This document shows, in pieces, positions 13,917 to 22,365 of a stretch of DNA of 64,000 bases. Source of the stretch: Phytoactinopolyspora alkaliphila (lineage in GTDB: Bacteria; Actinomycetota; Actinomycetes; Jiangellales; Jiangellaceae); assembly GCF_010550695.1 (NCBI RefSeq), contig NZ_JAAGOB010000007.1:62001-126000 (forward strand), given 5' to 3'. The first letter of the stretch is position 1. Each line of letters opens with the position of its first letter. A model generated the notes under the pieces. The model saw only the letters and a list, made by a program, of their open reading frames with translations, made no database searches and was not told the origin of the DNA. Made by a program: the position numbers and the translations under genes.

Positions 13917-16876
13917 CCGCGCGCTCCAGCCCGGTTTCGTTCACGTTGGCCTTCGGCGATCCATTCAGCCAAGACTCTGCCGTCTGGGGTGACGAGTGTG
14001 GCGTACACCTTGACCGGCATGCCGGCCACCATCTGGGCGATGTCCCCGGCGCCAAGCTGCGGCCCGGTTCGGATTCCCAGTGTGCGCAGGGACTCGAACG
14101 CGGCGGCCTGTTCACGGTTCAGGACTCGTTCGCGGGTTTGCAGGATGGCCGGCACCTCGTCGTGTGCGAGACGACCGACTGACATGGGCACCACGGAGCC
14201 GCCGTCGTGGTAGCGCTTGATGTGCCCTCGCGAAAGGATCTCCCCGCCGGTGTGCACCGCGTAGGGGACACCAACGCCGCCGCCTCCACCGCTGAGCCGG
14301 GGCGTGATGGTCATGGTCCGGTTGCGGGCGGTGTGGTTCAGGTCCCGTTCCGCCTGAGACGTGCTCGCGCGTGCTGTCACCGTTGAGACGGCGTTGCGGT
14401 TTTCGAACTTCGTGAGTTCGTTCTGTGCGTCCTCGACGACCCGTGTGGCCTCATCGGTGGCCCCGAGGACGGTGTGGACGTCGTCGGGGATGAGACCGTA
14501 CTGGTCGGCCAGGTCGGAGGCCTGCTGTTCGGTGAGCCCGGCTTGGGTCGCGACGCGGATGAACTCAGCCCGAACACGCTCCGCGGAGGTGACCGTAGCA
14601 TCGTGGGCGCCTTTGAGGTCACCGTTCGCGATCGCCAGGTCGTAGGCAGCGGCTGCCTCGTCGATCATCGCCTCGGTAGCGCCAGTCACAGATTGGAACA
14701 GCCGCCATCCCGCCTCCGTCGTGGTGTCGATCTGGCCTTCGGCGTTGAACAGCTCCGAGGTGTTGCCCTTGGCGGCCTTTGTGGCGTCGTCGAGGGCGTC
14801 CTCAACGGCCCTGACGGCGGCGTTGGCGCGGCCCTGAGCTTCCTCCAGGGTGAGGGTGCCGTCGGAGAGCAGCCGCAGCGCGTCTTTCAGGGCGCGGGCT
14901 TTCTCGTCCGCGGTGGAGGTCTCATCGCCGAGGACCCGCATAGCCTCGGCGAGGTCGCGGACGTTGCGGTCCCCGCTTGTGGATTGCTCGGCGAGGCGTA
15001 CCAGTTCGTGGCCGTAGGCGGCTGTCTCCCGGGTCGCGCTCCCAGCTTGGGTGGTGTACTCGGCGATGGCCGCGGCAGCGTCCTCAGCGGCGGCAGAGAC
15101 GATGTTGCCGAACTCGTCGACCTCGCCGGCCGCGTCGGAGCTTTCCTTGCCGAGTCGGTGAACCTGGCGGCCAGCTCCACCGGTCATCTCCGCCAAATGT
15201 GCGGCCTTTTCGGCGCTCTCTTCGACCGCGCCCTGTAGCCGGATCAGTGTCTTCAGGAGGTGGCCGTTGCCCCGGTCCACCAAGAGCCCGGCTTCGCGAA
15301 GCTTGTTCCAAGCGTTCTCGTTACCCAGGGCGGCCTCGACTAGTACATCGAGTTCCACCCCTAACCGCCGAGCGGCATCGACGGCACCAGCATCAATCAG
15401 TTCCTCGGCGATGCGTTGCCGGCCAAGGTCAGACATCTCACCGGACAGGCCGTTGATCTCGTTCGCTAGTTCCGCGGTGAGCTGCTTCGATTTCTGTTGC
15501 TGCTGGAAGAAGATCCCAAGCCCAGTGATGGCCGCACCGATGGCCACCCCCCAGGAACCCAGCAGGAACCGACCCATGCCGGACATGAGCGTGCGCGTTG
15601 TGACGGCCTCGGCGCCGAGCTGGCGGATAGCCATTCGGGTGGCGTTGATCCGCGGCACGGCGAGCAGTGCCGCCCCGCCGAGGATCCCGACGGCGGCGCC
15701 GACCGCCACGATGACGGTGGCAGTTGTGCGTACCGGGCCGGGTAGGTCGGTGAACATCTGCAGAAGCTTGGTTCCGGTGTCGAGGACGAACGACAACGGC
15801 TTGCCGAGGTCCTCCATCGCGGCGATTCGCGCGGATTGGGCGGCCGAGGTGAACCGGGCGATGGCGGCTTCGCTGGTCTGCGACCAGGTCTCGAAGGCGG
15901 TGTCGAGTAGGCCCGTCGTGTCGGCCATGTTCCGGAAGATGTCGGCGTTGGCTTCTGCGGACGCGCCGGTGAGGTCGAGTACACCAGCGAACGCGCGAAC
16001 GTTCGGGAAGATCGCCGCTAGTGCTTCTTCGTTGTCGCCGACGGCGTTGCGGACCATCATCAGGCCCTCGAACAGGCCCTGGTCGCGGATCACGCCGCGC
16101 AGATGATCCGCCGACAGCCCAAACTGTGCCATGGCGTCACGTGCGCCCTCGCTCGGCTTGAGCAGGGACGTCATGATACTGCGAAGCTGGGTCGCGGCTT
16201 CCGACGCGCCGGTGCCGGTCCGCGTCATCGCGGCCATCGCCCCGCCGACTTGGTCGAACGTGATGCCCATCTCGGAGGCGATCGGGAGGACCTGGCCCAT
16301 GGACCCGGCAAGCTCGGACGCTTCTGCCTTGCCCTCCCTCACGGACCCGATGAGGATATCGGTGGCCTGCGCGGCGGTGAGGTTCTCCGACCCGTAGGCG
16401 TTGATCGCGCTCGTGGTCAGGTCGGCGATGGTGGCAGCGTCACCCAGTCCGATGGATGCGGCCTTGGCTGACGCTTCTACGACGTCCATGGCCTGCTGGC
16501 CACGCAGACCGGCCGACTGGACGAAGAACAAAGCGTCGGCCAGGTCGATCGGGCCTTGACCGGTGTGCGAGAGCCGCAACGCCGCGTTGCCCATCTCGGT
16601 CATCTCGTCCTTAGAGACACCGATCAGGGTGGTCGACTTGGTCAGCGCCGACTCGAACGCGATCGCCTCACCTGCGGCGCCTTTCAGGCCTCTCGCTACG
16701 AGCGCGCCGGCCGCACCCATCGCTAGTCCGAGCGTGGTGAACGCGGCAGAGTTCTTCTCTGCAACGTTGAAGATTTCCGCGCCGGCTAGTTTGGTGGTGT
16801 TTGCAGCCTGGCGGATGTTGTTCTGGAATCCAGAGACGACAGCTTCGAGGGTGACGGTTACGGTGCGGCCAGCCAC
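13913..16876 (-). CDS. Tape measure protein
   Basis: The protein has about 987 residues and is the longest gene of the window, as usual. GTG 16876 (MAGRTVTVTLEAVV) is chosen because the AGGGGG before it is correctly spaced; GTG 16885 is the alternative. The N-terminal 350 residues match the TP901-type tape-measure core (GFQNNIRQAANTTKLAG, SAGLRGQQAMDVVEASAKAA). Two or three hydrophobic segments follow near the middle (VIVAVGAAVGILGGAALL, LLGSWGVAIGAAITGLGIFF), then long coiled coils. It sets tail length and helps DNA entry. A glycine-rich segment and a final conserved helix end the protein. Confidence 0.92.
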   Translation of the reverse strand: MAGRTVTVTLEAVVSGFQNNIRQAANTTKLAGAEIFNVAEKNSAAFTTLGLAMGAAGALVARGLKGAAGEAIAFESALTKSTTLIGVSKDEMTEMGNAALRLSHTGQGPIDLADALFFVQSAGLRGQQAMDVVEASAKAASIGLGDAATIADLTTSAINAYGSENLTAAQATDILIGSVREGKAEASELAGSMGQVLPIASEMGITFDQVGGAMAAMTRTGTGASEAATQLRSIMTSLLKPSEGARDAMAQFGLSADHLRGVIRDQGLFEGLMMVRNAVGDNEEALAAIFPNVRAFAGVLDLTGASAEANADIFRNMADTTGLLDTAFETWSQTSEAAIARFTSAAQSARIAAMEDLGKPLSFVLDTGTKLLQMFTDLPGPVRTTATVIVAVGAAVGILGGAALLAVPRINATRMAIRQLGAEAVTTRTLMSGMGRFLLGSWGVAIGAAITGLGIFFQQQQKSKQLTAELANEINGLSGEMSDLGRQRIAEELIDAGAVDAARRLGVELDVLVEAALGNENAWNKLREAGLLVDRGNGHLLKTLIRLQGAVEESAEKAAHLAEMTGGAGRQVHRLGKESSDAAGEVDEFGNIVSAAAEDAAAAIAEYTTQAGSATRETAAYGHELVRLAEQSTSGDRNVRDLAEAMRVLGDETSTADEKARALKDALRLLSDGTLTLEEAQGRANAAVRAVEDALDDATKAAKGNTSELFNAEGQIDTTTEAGWRLFQSVTGATEAMIDEAAAAYDLAIANGDLKGAHDATVTSAERVRAEFIRVATQAGLTEQQASDLADQYGLIPDDVHTVLGATDEATRVVEDAQNELTKFENRNAVSTVTARASTSQAERDLNHTARNRTMTITPRLSGGGGGVGVPYAVHTGGEILSRGHIKRYHDGGSVVPMSVGRLAHDEVPAILQTRERVLNREQAAAFESLRTLGIRTGPQLGAGDIAQMVAGMPVKVYATLVTPDGRVLAEWIAEGQRERNRAGARG

Positions 16877-16896
16877 GCACACCACCCCCTATTGAG

Positions 16897-17801
16897 TTAT
16901 TCGATGTATTCGACAATCGGGTAGATACCGTATTTGTCGTACCGCTCGTTAGCGGTGTATTTGTCGACGGTCATTTCCCGAGCAGCACATGCGACACATT
17001 TACGCAAAGCCCCGTGGTAATGCGACTCTTGTTGTCGCTGTTGCTCAGGGTCGAACACCCATACTTCGTCGATGGGGTTTCGGCAGCCGGGGCATTTCCC
17101 GTCCTGTTCCAGCTTCCACGCCAGCGCGTGGTCGTGATCCAGCTCAGTCCACAGCGGTTCGCCGTCGGCGACTATGCGCCCTCGGAAGACGGAGAGAGGG
17201 ATTCCCCGTTCTCCGCAGTAATCGAGTTCAGCCCTAAAGCCATCTTCTCGACGATACCGCTTGCGTATTTTGGGATTCTGGAACCCTCAGTATTCACCGA
17301 GTGGCAGGCGTCCCAGATTTCGGTCCATTTCTCCGGGGGGACGTGGTTACGCAGCCACTGAACCTGATCAAGGTCCATTTCCGGCCAGATAGCGCACTTC
17401 GACACGGCAGCGATAGAGAACCGTTCCCAATCGGTGGTCGTGTCGAGGTACGCCTGCGGGTTGATCTCGCGTGCCTCTGCCAGCTGTTGGCGCAGCTTGG
17501 TCTGCATTTCCTCATCAGCGGGGTACGACTCTTGGAGCGCTTTCCACTCGTTGAGGGGCAGCTTCTTGAACTGGTAGACCTTGGTCTTTTCCCGCACCGC
17601 CTGGTCAAGCTCGACGACACGTTCAGCCAACGCCCGCACGGCCGCCGGCTCCCGCAGCATCCCGACCGTGGTTTTGCGCTGCGAGGCGAGCTCGTTGAAG
17701 GCTGCCTCGAACTCGCCGAGCAACGCGAGGTCGAGGCAGACCTCGACCTCGCGGTAGCCCGTGGTGGCGTCCGCTTTCAGGGCCTCGAAATCGTTGCTCA
17801 T
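16897..17801 (-). CDS. Tail assembly chaperone fusion product (-1 frameshift, 301 residues)
   Basis: The first 178 codons are those of the 209-residue chaperone. A -1 slip on CCCAAAA (17274-17268) then continues at ATA 17268 into an open frame that stops at TAA 16899-16897, adding 123 residues. The extension (GIPLSVFRGRIV, PLWTELDHDHALAW, CPGC and CVAC pairs) has no start codon of its own and resembles the downstream partner of actinophage chaperones. Two CxxC pairs suggest a zinc site. As in lambda G/GT, a minority fusion protein would load the tape measure during tail assembly. Confidence 0.75.
17172..17801 (-). CDS. Tail assembly chaperone (G-like)
   Basis: The protein has 209 residues. 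ATG 17801 overlaps the tail tube stop as ATGA. It is helical (YREVEVCLDLALLGEFEAAF, REPAAVRALAERVVELDQAV) with the KLPLNEWKALQESYP motif seen in actinophage chaperones encoded between tail tube and tape measure. Near its 3' end is a canonical slippery heptamer giving a longer fusion. The last 31 residues (after codon 178) are unique to the non-shifted form. Confidence 0.85.
   Translation of the reverse strand: MSNDFEALKADATTGYREVEVCLDLALLGEFEAAFNELASQRKTTVGMLREPAAVRALAERVVELDQAVREKTKVYQFKKLPLNEWKALQESYPADEEMQTKLRQQLAEAREINPQAYLDTTTDWERFSIAAVSKCAIWPEMDLDQVQWLRNHVPPEKWTEIWDACHSVNTEGSRIPKYASGIVEKMALGLNSITAENGESLSPSSEGA
17268..17274 (-). promoter_or_regulatory. Programmed -1 frameshift slippery site CCCAAAA
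   Basis: On the minus strand the heptamer reads C-CCA-AAA in the frame of the chaperone (17801 minus 17273 is 528, a multiple of 3). It satisfies X-XXY-YYZ, so both tRNAs can re-pair after slipping. The -1 frame is closed by TGA shortly upstream and is open for 123 codons downstream, so the slip has to happen close to this site. Confidence 0.75.
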
Positions 17802-18283
17802 TCGGTGACCAGCGTCGCCTTGTCGTTCCAGTCGTCGAGCGGGAACGGCACCTCGAACTGCTGGTAGGTGTCCTGCGCCGACGCGATCGGGGTGGGGTCG
17901 TGCGACGTGCCCCGGTACACCTCCAGCGGTGCACCCGTGGACGGCTCCAGCCCGAACCGGTGAACGATGATGTCACCCTCGAGCCCGTACTCGAACAGGT
18001 CCCACGCCTCGTCGCCGTCCCCGTCGGGGGTGTTGCGCGCGAACCGCAGGTTGATGTCCTTCTGCCGGGTGCCCGGCTTCTGGCCGATCTTCCCCGAACG
18101 CAGCATCGCGATCGACGCGTTGTTGTTCGTTGGGTTGATGCCGAGTCCGTCACTGGTGAGTTCGGTGAACTCCACAGCCGCGGACAGCTCGGCCTCGGTG
18201 ACCTCCGATAGATCGGAGCTGGCGACGCCTCCGGCCAGGAACCAGACGGCGACGTTGTTCTCGTGTACGGCGCGCTCACCCAT
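17798..18283 (-). CDS. Major tail (tube) protein
   Basis: The protein has 161 residues, ATG 18283. The sequence begins MGERAVHENNVAVWF and contains DLSEVTEAELSAAVEFTELTSDGLGI, split by the usual loop, then RFARNTPDGDGDEAWDLFEYG and a closing beta hairpin. This is the pattern of actinophage tail tube proteins. Its length and place (after the terminator and connector genes, before the chaperones) agree. It polymerises into hexameric rings around the tape measure. Confidence 0.85.
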   Translation of the reverse strand: MGERAVHENNVAVWFLAGGVASSDLSEVTEAELSAAVEFTELTSDGLGINPTNNNASIAMLRSGKIGQKPGTRQKDINLRFARNTPDGDGDEAWDLFEYGLEGDIIVHRFGLEPSTGAPLEVYRGTSHDPTPIASAQDTYQQFEVPFPLDDWNDKATLVTE

Positions 18284-18286
18284 GGG

Positions 18287-18436
18287 TCAGCTCTCCTTCC
18301 CGGCGGTTGGCTGGGCATCGACCCAGCCGTTCCTGCGCAGCACCCGGGCCGCGCTCTCGGACGGGACCTTCACGGTGCGAGGTGCACCCTTGGGGCCCTT
18401 CAGTTTGGGGTGACGCAGGGTCACGGGCTTACCCAT
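18287..18436 (-). CDS. 49-residue basic late protein
   Basis: ATG 18436 lies behind GAGAGAAGGAACAACGCC. The product is basic: MGKPVTLRHPKLKGPKGA, then a helix SAARVLRRNGWVDAQ. Short proteins of this type, ending in a xRVLxRxGW helix, are frequent between connector and tail tube genes in actinophages. It may be a minor head-tail completion factor. The role is unproven. Confidence 0.65.
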   Translation of the reverse strand: MGKPVTLRHPKLKGPKGAPRTVKVPSESAARVLRRNGWVDAQPTAGKES

Positions 18437-18477
18437 GGCGTTGTTCCTTCTCTCTCGGTGAAATGGGCGGGCGTCGG

Positions 18478-18930
18478 TCATGGCGGGGCGGGCAGTGACC
18501 AGATCCGGTACCGGTCGGCGGAGTAGTACAGCGGCGGCGTGGAGTCGGGGTCGCGCACGTCCGACGCGCCGGGCTCGTGGATGACGCGCTGAATCTTGCG
18601 GCCGGGCACGGCAAGCGAGCCGTTGAGCATCAGTGTTTTGACCTCGTCGAGTAGGTCGTTTGCCTGGTCGGGGTTGGCGCCCCAGCAGCTCGTTTGGATC
18701 GCGGGGCGGGCCTCGGTGTGGCGGACACGCAGACCGAACGGTGGCGCTTCGAGCGCGGAGATCCGCCACAGCACCACGTAGGCGACGAACGGCGACTGTC
18801 CCGGCGCGGCGGTCCAACCCGTGTCGGGCGGTTTGCGGCCGAGCGCGGCGGGAATGCCGTTCGCGGTCAGGTGGTCGCGGGTTGCGCGCAGATGCTCGGC
18901 GATGTCCAGGTCGACCTGGATGGCGGTCAT
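18478..18930 (-). CDS. Tail terminator / head-tail joining protein
   Basis: The protein has 150 residues. ATG 18930 overlaps the previous stop; the longer frame has no support. It contains VDLDIAEHLRATRDHL, FVAYVVLWRISAL, and DQANDLLDEVKTLMLNG, the alpha/beta pattern of gpU-like tail terminators. It is the last of four overlapping connector genes before the tail tube, consistent with capping the tube at the head side. Confidence 0.65.
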   Translation of the reverse strand: MTAIQVDLDIAEHLRATRDHLTANGIPAALGRKPPDTGWTAAPGQSPFVAYVVLWRISALEAPPFGLRVRHTEARPAIQTSCWGANPDQANDLLDEVKTLMLNGSLAVPGRKIQRVIHEPGASDVRDPDSTPPLYYSADRYRIWSLPAPP

Positions 18931-19289
18931 CGCAGCAGATCCCCGCCAGCGTCGAGGATCTGTTCGGCCCACGAGCCTGCGCCGGCGTCAACGGCTGGCC
19001 CGATGACCGGCTGCGGCGGGTGATGCGAGGTGCCGTACTCCTGCAGCAGCGCGGCGTCGTCGCCCATAACGTAGCCGGCGACTCGGGAGCGGTCCCGAGA
19101 CATGCGGCCCCGAATGGTTCCGGCGGCGCCGCGCATGCCTCGCCCGTACCTCGTCCAGCTTCCGAGCGCCGCCTGCTGGGCGTTGCTGGCGATCTGGTCG
19201 ATCGCTTTCGCGCCAGCGCCACGCGCCCGCAGCGGCAGGGTCGCCGCGGCGCGGGACAGGTCGTTGGAGAGTTGGTCGAACTCGCTCAC
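18927..19289 (-). CDS. HK97 gp10-like head-tail connector
   Basis: The protein has 120 residues, GTG 19289 behind GAGGGGAGGCC. The sequence has a helical N-terminus (FDQLSNDLSRAAATL), a glycine/arginine loop (GRGMRGAAGTIRG) and LLQEYGTSHHPPQP. The EYGTSxxPPxP signature is a hallmark of HK97 gp10-type proteins, with a final helix AEQILDAGGDLLR. It lies in the overlapping connector block. Confidence 0.75.
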   Translation of the reverse strand: MSEFDQLSNDLSRAAATLPLRARGAGAKAIDQIASNAQQAALGSWTRYGRGMRGAAGTIRGRMSRDRSRVAGYVMGDDAALLQEYGTSHHPPQPVIGPAVDAGAGSWAEQILDAGGDLLR

Positions 19290-19651
19290 CGTGGCCTCCC
19301 CTCGACGCATGTCACGTAGCGCACGGCGCCCCACTCGTCGGTGGTGTCCTCGACGATGGTGAGCCACCGGCCGATCATCTTCGGATCATCGGATCGGATG
19401 AGGTGGAAGACGTCGCCCTCACGGACGTCGCTGTCCCACGGCACCCGCACGTCGTAGAGGTATTGCCGCGACGTCTGCACCCCGGTCTGAATGTCACGGT
19501 TGGCCCGCCCTGAGGTCGGCCTTGGCGTGCATGGCAGACACTCGTGGATGGTTTCCACGTTCGGGTACTCGCCGCGGGTGTGTTTTGCCCGGGCGGTCAT
19601 CCTCGGCCGGGCTTCACGGCGCAGCATCCGGCGCATGTAATCGCGGCTCAT
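19286..19651 (-). CDS. Head-tail joining protein (DUF6093-like)
   Basis: The protein has 121 residues, with ATG 19651 overlapping the previous stop as ATGA. It has a basic N-terminal helix, an ECLPC pair, and the segment LYDVRVPWDSDVREGDVFHL followed by SDDPKMIGRWLTIVE, which matches the beta-barrel of DUF6093-type head-closure proteins. Placement in the connector block supports a stopper or closure role. Confidence 0.7.
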   Translation of the reverse strand: MSRDYMRRMLRREARPRMTARAKHTRGEYPNVETIHECLPCTPRPTSGRANRDIQTGVQTSRQYLYDVRVPWDSDVREGDVFHLIRSDDPKMIGRWLTIVEDTTDEWGAVRYVTCVEGRPR

Positions 19652-20049
19652 GTCGTGGTGGTCGCCGCTCGTGTGCCGAACGCGCCAGCCACGATCGCTT
19701 GCGCTTCGCGGCGGCCGGTCGCCGCGTCGGAGGAGTCCGCGAACGACACCGAGTTGTCGGCGCCCTCACGGCGCTGCATCACTCGTTCAGGGTTGCCGAA
19801 ACGGGCCTTGGCGTACTCCAGGACAGCCTCGTCGATGGCGGCCAGCTTCGCCTTTCCGCGGGCGGCGATCTCGGGAATGCTCGAAGACGCGTCGGCCTCG
19901 GCGCGGGCGAGACGGCCCGCGCCGACCATCCCGACCACCGTCACACGGCTCCGCCGCAGGATGGACCCGGCGCGGGACTCATCCGCCGCGGTCCACTCGT
20001 CCGCGGAGAACCCGAGCTCCACGCGGAGATCGTCAGCTGTCAGCGCCAC
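19648..20049 (-). CDS. Head-tail adaptor (gp6/gp15-type)
   Basis: The protein has 133 residues, ATG 20049, overlapping the upstream gene by 17 bp. It starts with MALTADDLRVELGFSADEW and is nearly all helical (IPEIAARGKAKLAAIDEAVLEYAKARF), with a C-terminal RREAQAIVAGAFG. This is the architecture of the helical adaptor ring attached below the portal. It is the first of the connector genes after the capsid. Confidence 0.7.
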   Translation of the reverse strand: MALTADDLRVELGFSADEWTAADESRAGSILRRSRVTVVGMVGAGRLARAEADASSSIPEIAARGKAKLAAIDEAVLEYAKARFGNPERVMQRREGADNSVSFADSSDAATGRREAQAIVAGAFGTRAATTTT

Positions 20050-20371
20050 TGGGGGTCGTGCCCTCGTCGGCGCTGCGTGCCTCGCTGGCCTTCTCGATCA
20101 CGGCGATCATCTCGGCCTTGGTTTTGGCGTCGCCGAGGTCGATGCCATGTTCCTTCGCGTACTCGTCAAGCTGGGCCACGGTCCTCTTGTCGAGCGGCTT
20201 GTCGGCGGCGTCGGCCAGACCGCCGCCCTCGACGGTGATGCCGAAACGCGGCGACAACCTGCGCAGCGCGGCGGCCTGTTTCGCGGTTACCTCGGCTTTG
20301 CCGCCCTTGAACGACACACCGAGGCGGACAAGCTTCAGGGTGGGGTATTTGGTGCTGCGTGCCTGTGGCAT
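20033..20371 (-). CDS. Capsid-adjacent protein with SAP/Rho-N-like motif
   Basis: The protein has 112 residues, ATG 20371. The N-terminal half has strands (TLKLVRLGVSFKGG) and AKQAAALRRLSPRFG. Residues 60-95 (LDKRTVAQLDEYAKEHGIDLGDAKTKAEMIAVIE) fit the LEM/SAP/Rho-N helix-extended-loop-helix fold that often binds nucleic acid or protein. Genes of this type follow the major capsid gene in many actinophages. It may decorate or complete the head. Confidence 0.6.
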   Translation of the reverse strand: MPQARSTKYPTLKLVRLGVSFKGGKAEVTAKQAAALRRLSPRFGITVEGGGLADAADKPLDKRTVAQLDEYAKEHGIDLGDAKTKAEMIAVIEKASEARSADEGTTPSGADS

Positions 20372-20404
20372 GGGCTGGGTCTCCTCACAAGTGGTGGTGG
20401 AAAG

Positions 20405-20433
20405 CGGCTGGGCGAGAACGTCCCGCCCAGCCG
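20405..20433 (-). terminator. Stem-loop after the major capsid gene
   Basis: CGGCTGGGCG (20405-20414) pairs perfectly with CGCCCAGCCG (20424-20433) around a 9-nt loop. It is 11 bp after the capsid stop. Partial termination here would raise capsid mRNA relative to connector and tail genes. Confidence 0.65.
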
Positions 20434-20443
20434 ATTCCCGGTG

Positions 20444-21433
20444 TCAGTCGCCGCCGTTGTCCGGCGCCTGCTCGACCCGGACGTGGAACGCGCCCACGCC
20501 GCGGGTCTTCTTCGCCGCGATGGCGACGGGCCCAAGTTCAGCCTCGCCGTGCTTCACCGCACCCTCCGTGGTGAAGTCCGGCAGCCATGTCCGCACGAGC
20601 TGGCCACCGACCACGGACACGCCGTGCACGGAGTCCAGACCGAACCGGACGGCGTACAGGTCGGTCTCGCCGTCCACGGTTGGGATGATCGGGTCGGTTG
20701 ATCCGTCTTTCTCCCGCAGGTTCGCGAACGGCACACCCCGGTATGTCTCGACCTCGCGGCCGAACTCGTCCCGGATGCGCTCGTAGTAGTTCGCCCGCCG
20801 AGCTAGCGAGCGCAGCCGTGCGATGCCCTTGTCGCCGGAGATGATTACGTCGGGCAGGCCGTCGAGAGTGTCCATCCACTCGTCCAGCTCATCGAGAGCG
20901 TCGTGCACGGCAGCCGACCCATCGACACCGAGGGAGGGCGAGTCCCACGACTGGGTGGCGGTGTAGTCGGTGACGGTGCCCTGTACAACTTCGGCGAGAC
21001 CATCGAAACCGGGGTCCTCCTGCGAGAAGTCCGCAGCGGTGCCGTTGATGAACTCGTCGTGGAACTTCGCCACCGCCGCCTTGATGAGCTGCCTCATCTG
21101 GTAGGTGACCTCGTTCGACGCCGCCGGGCCGAGGTTGGCCACGACACGGTCGACGGGGAACTTGCCACCCATCGGGACGAGATCGACGGTGTACCGCTGC
21201 CGGTGGGCCTCAGCCGGCGTGTACTCGGTGTTGATCTGCCGGGTGGCGGCCGCGCGCTCGGTGATGTGCCTGGTGTAGCCGTAGGTCAGCGTCGCGCCGT
21301 TCGTGCCCGGCGACACACAGTCGTCGAACGTGAGCGCGTTGAGCAGGAAGCTCGACTTCCGGAACTCGTCGATGACGGTGAAGTCAACGTCGTCCTGCGT
21401 GTTGACCTGGGCCATAGCGAGAGTGATCGCCAT
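20444..21433 (-). CDS. Major capsid protein (HK97 fold)
   Basis: The protein has 329 residues, ATG 21433. Features are an N-terminal arm (DDVDFTVIDEFRKSSFLLNAL), a long helix region (YQMRQLIKAAVAKFHDEFING), LDELDEWMDTLDGLPDVIISG and a C-terminal domain with VRFGLDSVHGVSVVGGQLVRTWLPDFTTEGAVKHGE. It follows a scaffold gene and precedes connectors, the usual order. The strong terminator directly after it fits a need for high copy number. No separate protease domain is present in the chain. Confidence 0.88.
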   Translation of the reverse strand: MAITLAMAQVNTQDDVDFTVIDEFRKSSFLLNALTFDDCVSPGTNGATLTYGYTRHITERAAATRQINTEYTPAEAHRQRYTVDLVPMGGKFPVDRVVANLGPAASNEVTYQMRQLIKAAVAKFHDEFINGTAADFSQEDPGFDGLAEVVQGTVTDYTATQSWDSPSLGVDGSAAVHDALDELDEWMDTLDGLPDVIISGDKGIARLRSLARRANYYERIRDEFGREVETYRGVPFANLREKDGSTDPIIPTVDGETDLYAVRFGLDSVHGVSVVGGQLVRTWLPDFTTEGAVKHGEAELGPVAIAAKKTRGVGAFHVRVEQAPDNGGD

Positions 21434-21448
21434 GATGTGGTCCTCCTG

Positions 21449-22246
21449 TTACTTGTAGCGGGCCGCGATCGCTTCGTTCATCGACTTCGGCCGCGATTCG
21501 GGGGTTTGGCGTGGGCCCTGGCCGGGTCCACGGCGCCCCCCGCCAGGGGGAGCCACGAGCAGCGGGTTGTTGTCCGCTGCGGTTTTGATCGCTGACTCCA
21601 GGTCAGCCTCGAACGTGTCGCTGGACGGGTCGAGCTTGCTCAGCGACTTGAGGAATGTGGCGCTGTCGAGCAGCGCGTCGGCATCGACGGCCGGACGGTC
21701 GCCCTTCGGTTTGGCCGCGGCCTTGTAGGCTGCCAGCTCGATTCGGGACTGCTTGGCCTCGCTCTTGGTATCGGTGAGGGCGGCCTGCAGCTGATCCGCA
21801 TCGGGTGGGTCGTCACCGTCAACACCGAGCGCTTTGAGCACGGCCGACAGTTGCGCCTCTGCGGCGTCGGCGCGTTGCTTTTCGGCGGTCTTGGCGGTGC
21901 GGTGGTTGCCGGCTTCCTTGCGGGCGTCACGGAACTCCTTCACTACCGCGTTCAGCGCGTCCGGGATCTGCGCCCCGGCCGCCTTCAGCGACGCGATGGC
22001 GTCGAGTGCTTGCTGTTCCAGCGGCGTCGGGTCTCCACCGTCGTCTCCTGCGCCGGATCCGCCGTCGTCGCCTGCGCCACCGTCACCGCCATCTCCTCCG
22101 GCTCCGGCATCTCCGGTTCCGCTGCCGCCAGCGATGGGCCAGATGGGCTGGGGTTCGGTCTCGCCGCGGGCGCGGCGAGGCTTGCGCCATCCGATGGCGA
22201 GCAGGCCACTGCGGGGGTGTGTGGGTAGAGCTGTTGTGCTGGTCAC
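21449..22246 (-). CDS. Scaffolding protein
   Basis: The protein has 265 residues. GTG 22246 is chosen because AGGAGGGACC precedes it. A glycine/aspartate-rich low-complexity stretch (about residues 38-65) is followed by a long coiled coil (KEFRDARKEAG to QADAAEAQLSAVLKAL, then AALTDTKSEAKQSRIELAAYKA) and a C-terminal motif MNEAIAARYK. This helical, acidic protein just upstream of the capsid gene is the classic arrangement for a phage scaffold that guides procapsid assembly. Confidence 0.85.
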   Translation of the reverse strand: MTSTTALPTHPRSGLLAIGWRKPRRARGETEPQPIWPIAGGSGTGDAGAGGDGGDGGAGDDGGSGAGDDGGDPTPLEQQALDAIASLKAAGAQIPDALNAVVKEFRDARKEAGNHRTAKTAEKQRADAAEAQLSAVLKALGVDGDDPPDADQLQAALTDTKSEAKQSRIELAAYKAAAKPKGDRPAVDADALLDSATFLKSLSKLDPSSDTFEADLESAIKTAADNNPLLVAPPGGGRRGPGQGPRQTPESRPKSMNEAIAARYK

Positions 22247-22365
22247 GGTCCCTCCTGGGGATCGGGTAGGGTGCGCCCGCCTGGGGCGTTGGATACGAAG
22301 GTGTGGGCTGCCGGACGTCCTCCTCCGGCTGAGATATGACGGTGGCCCACGCACCCGTCTGAGGG

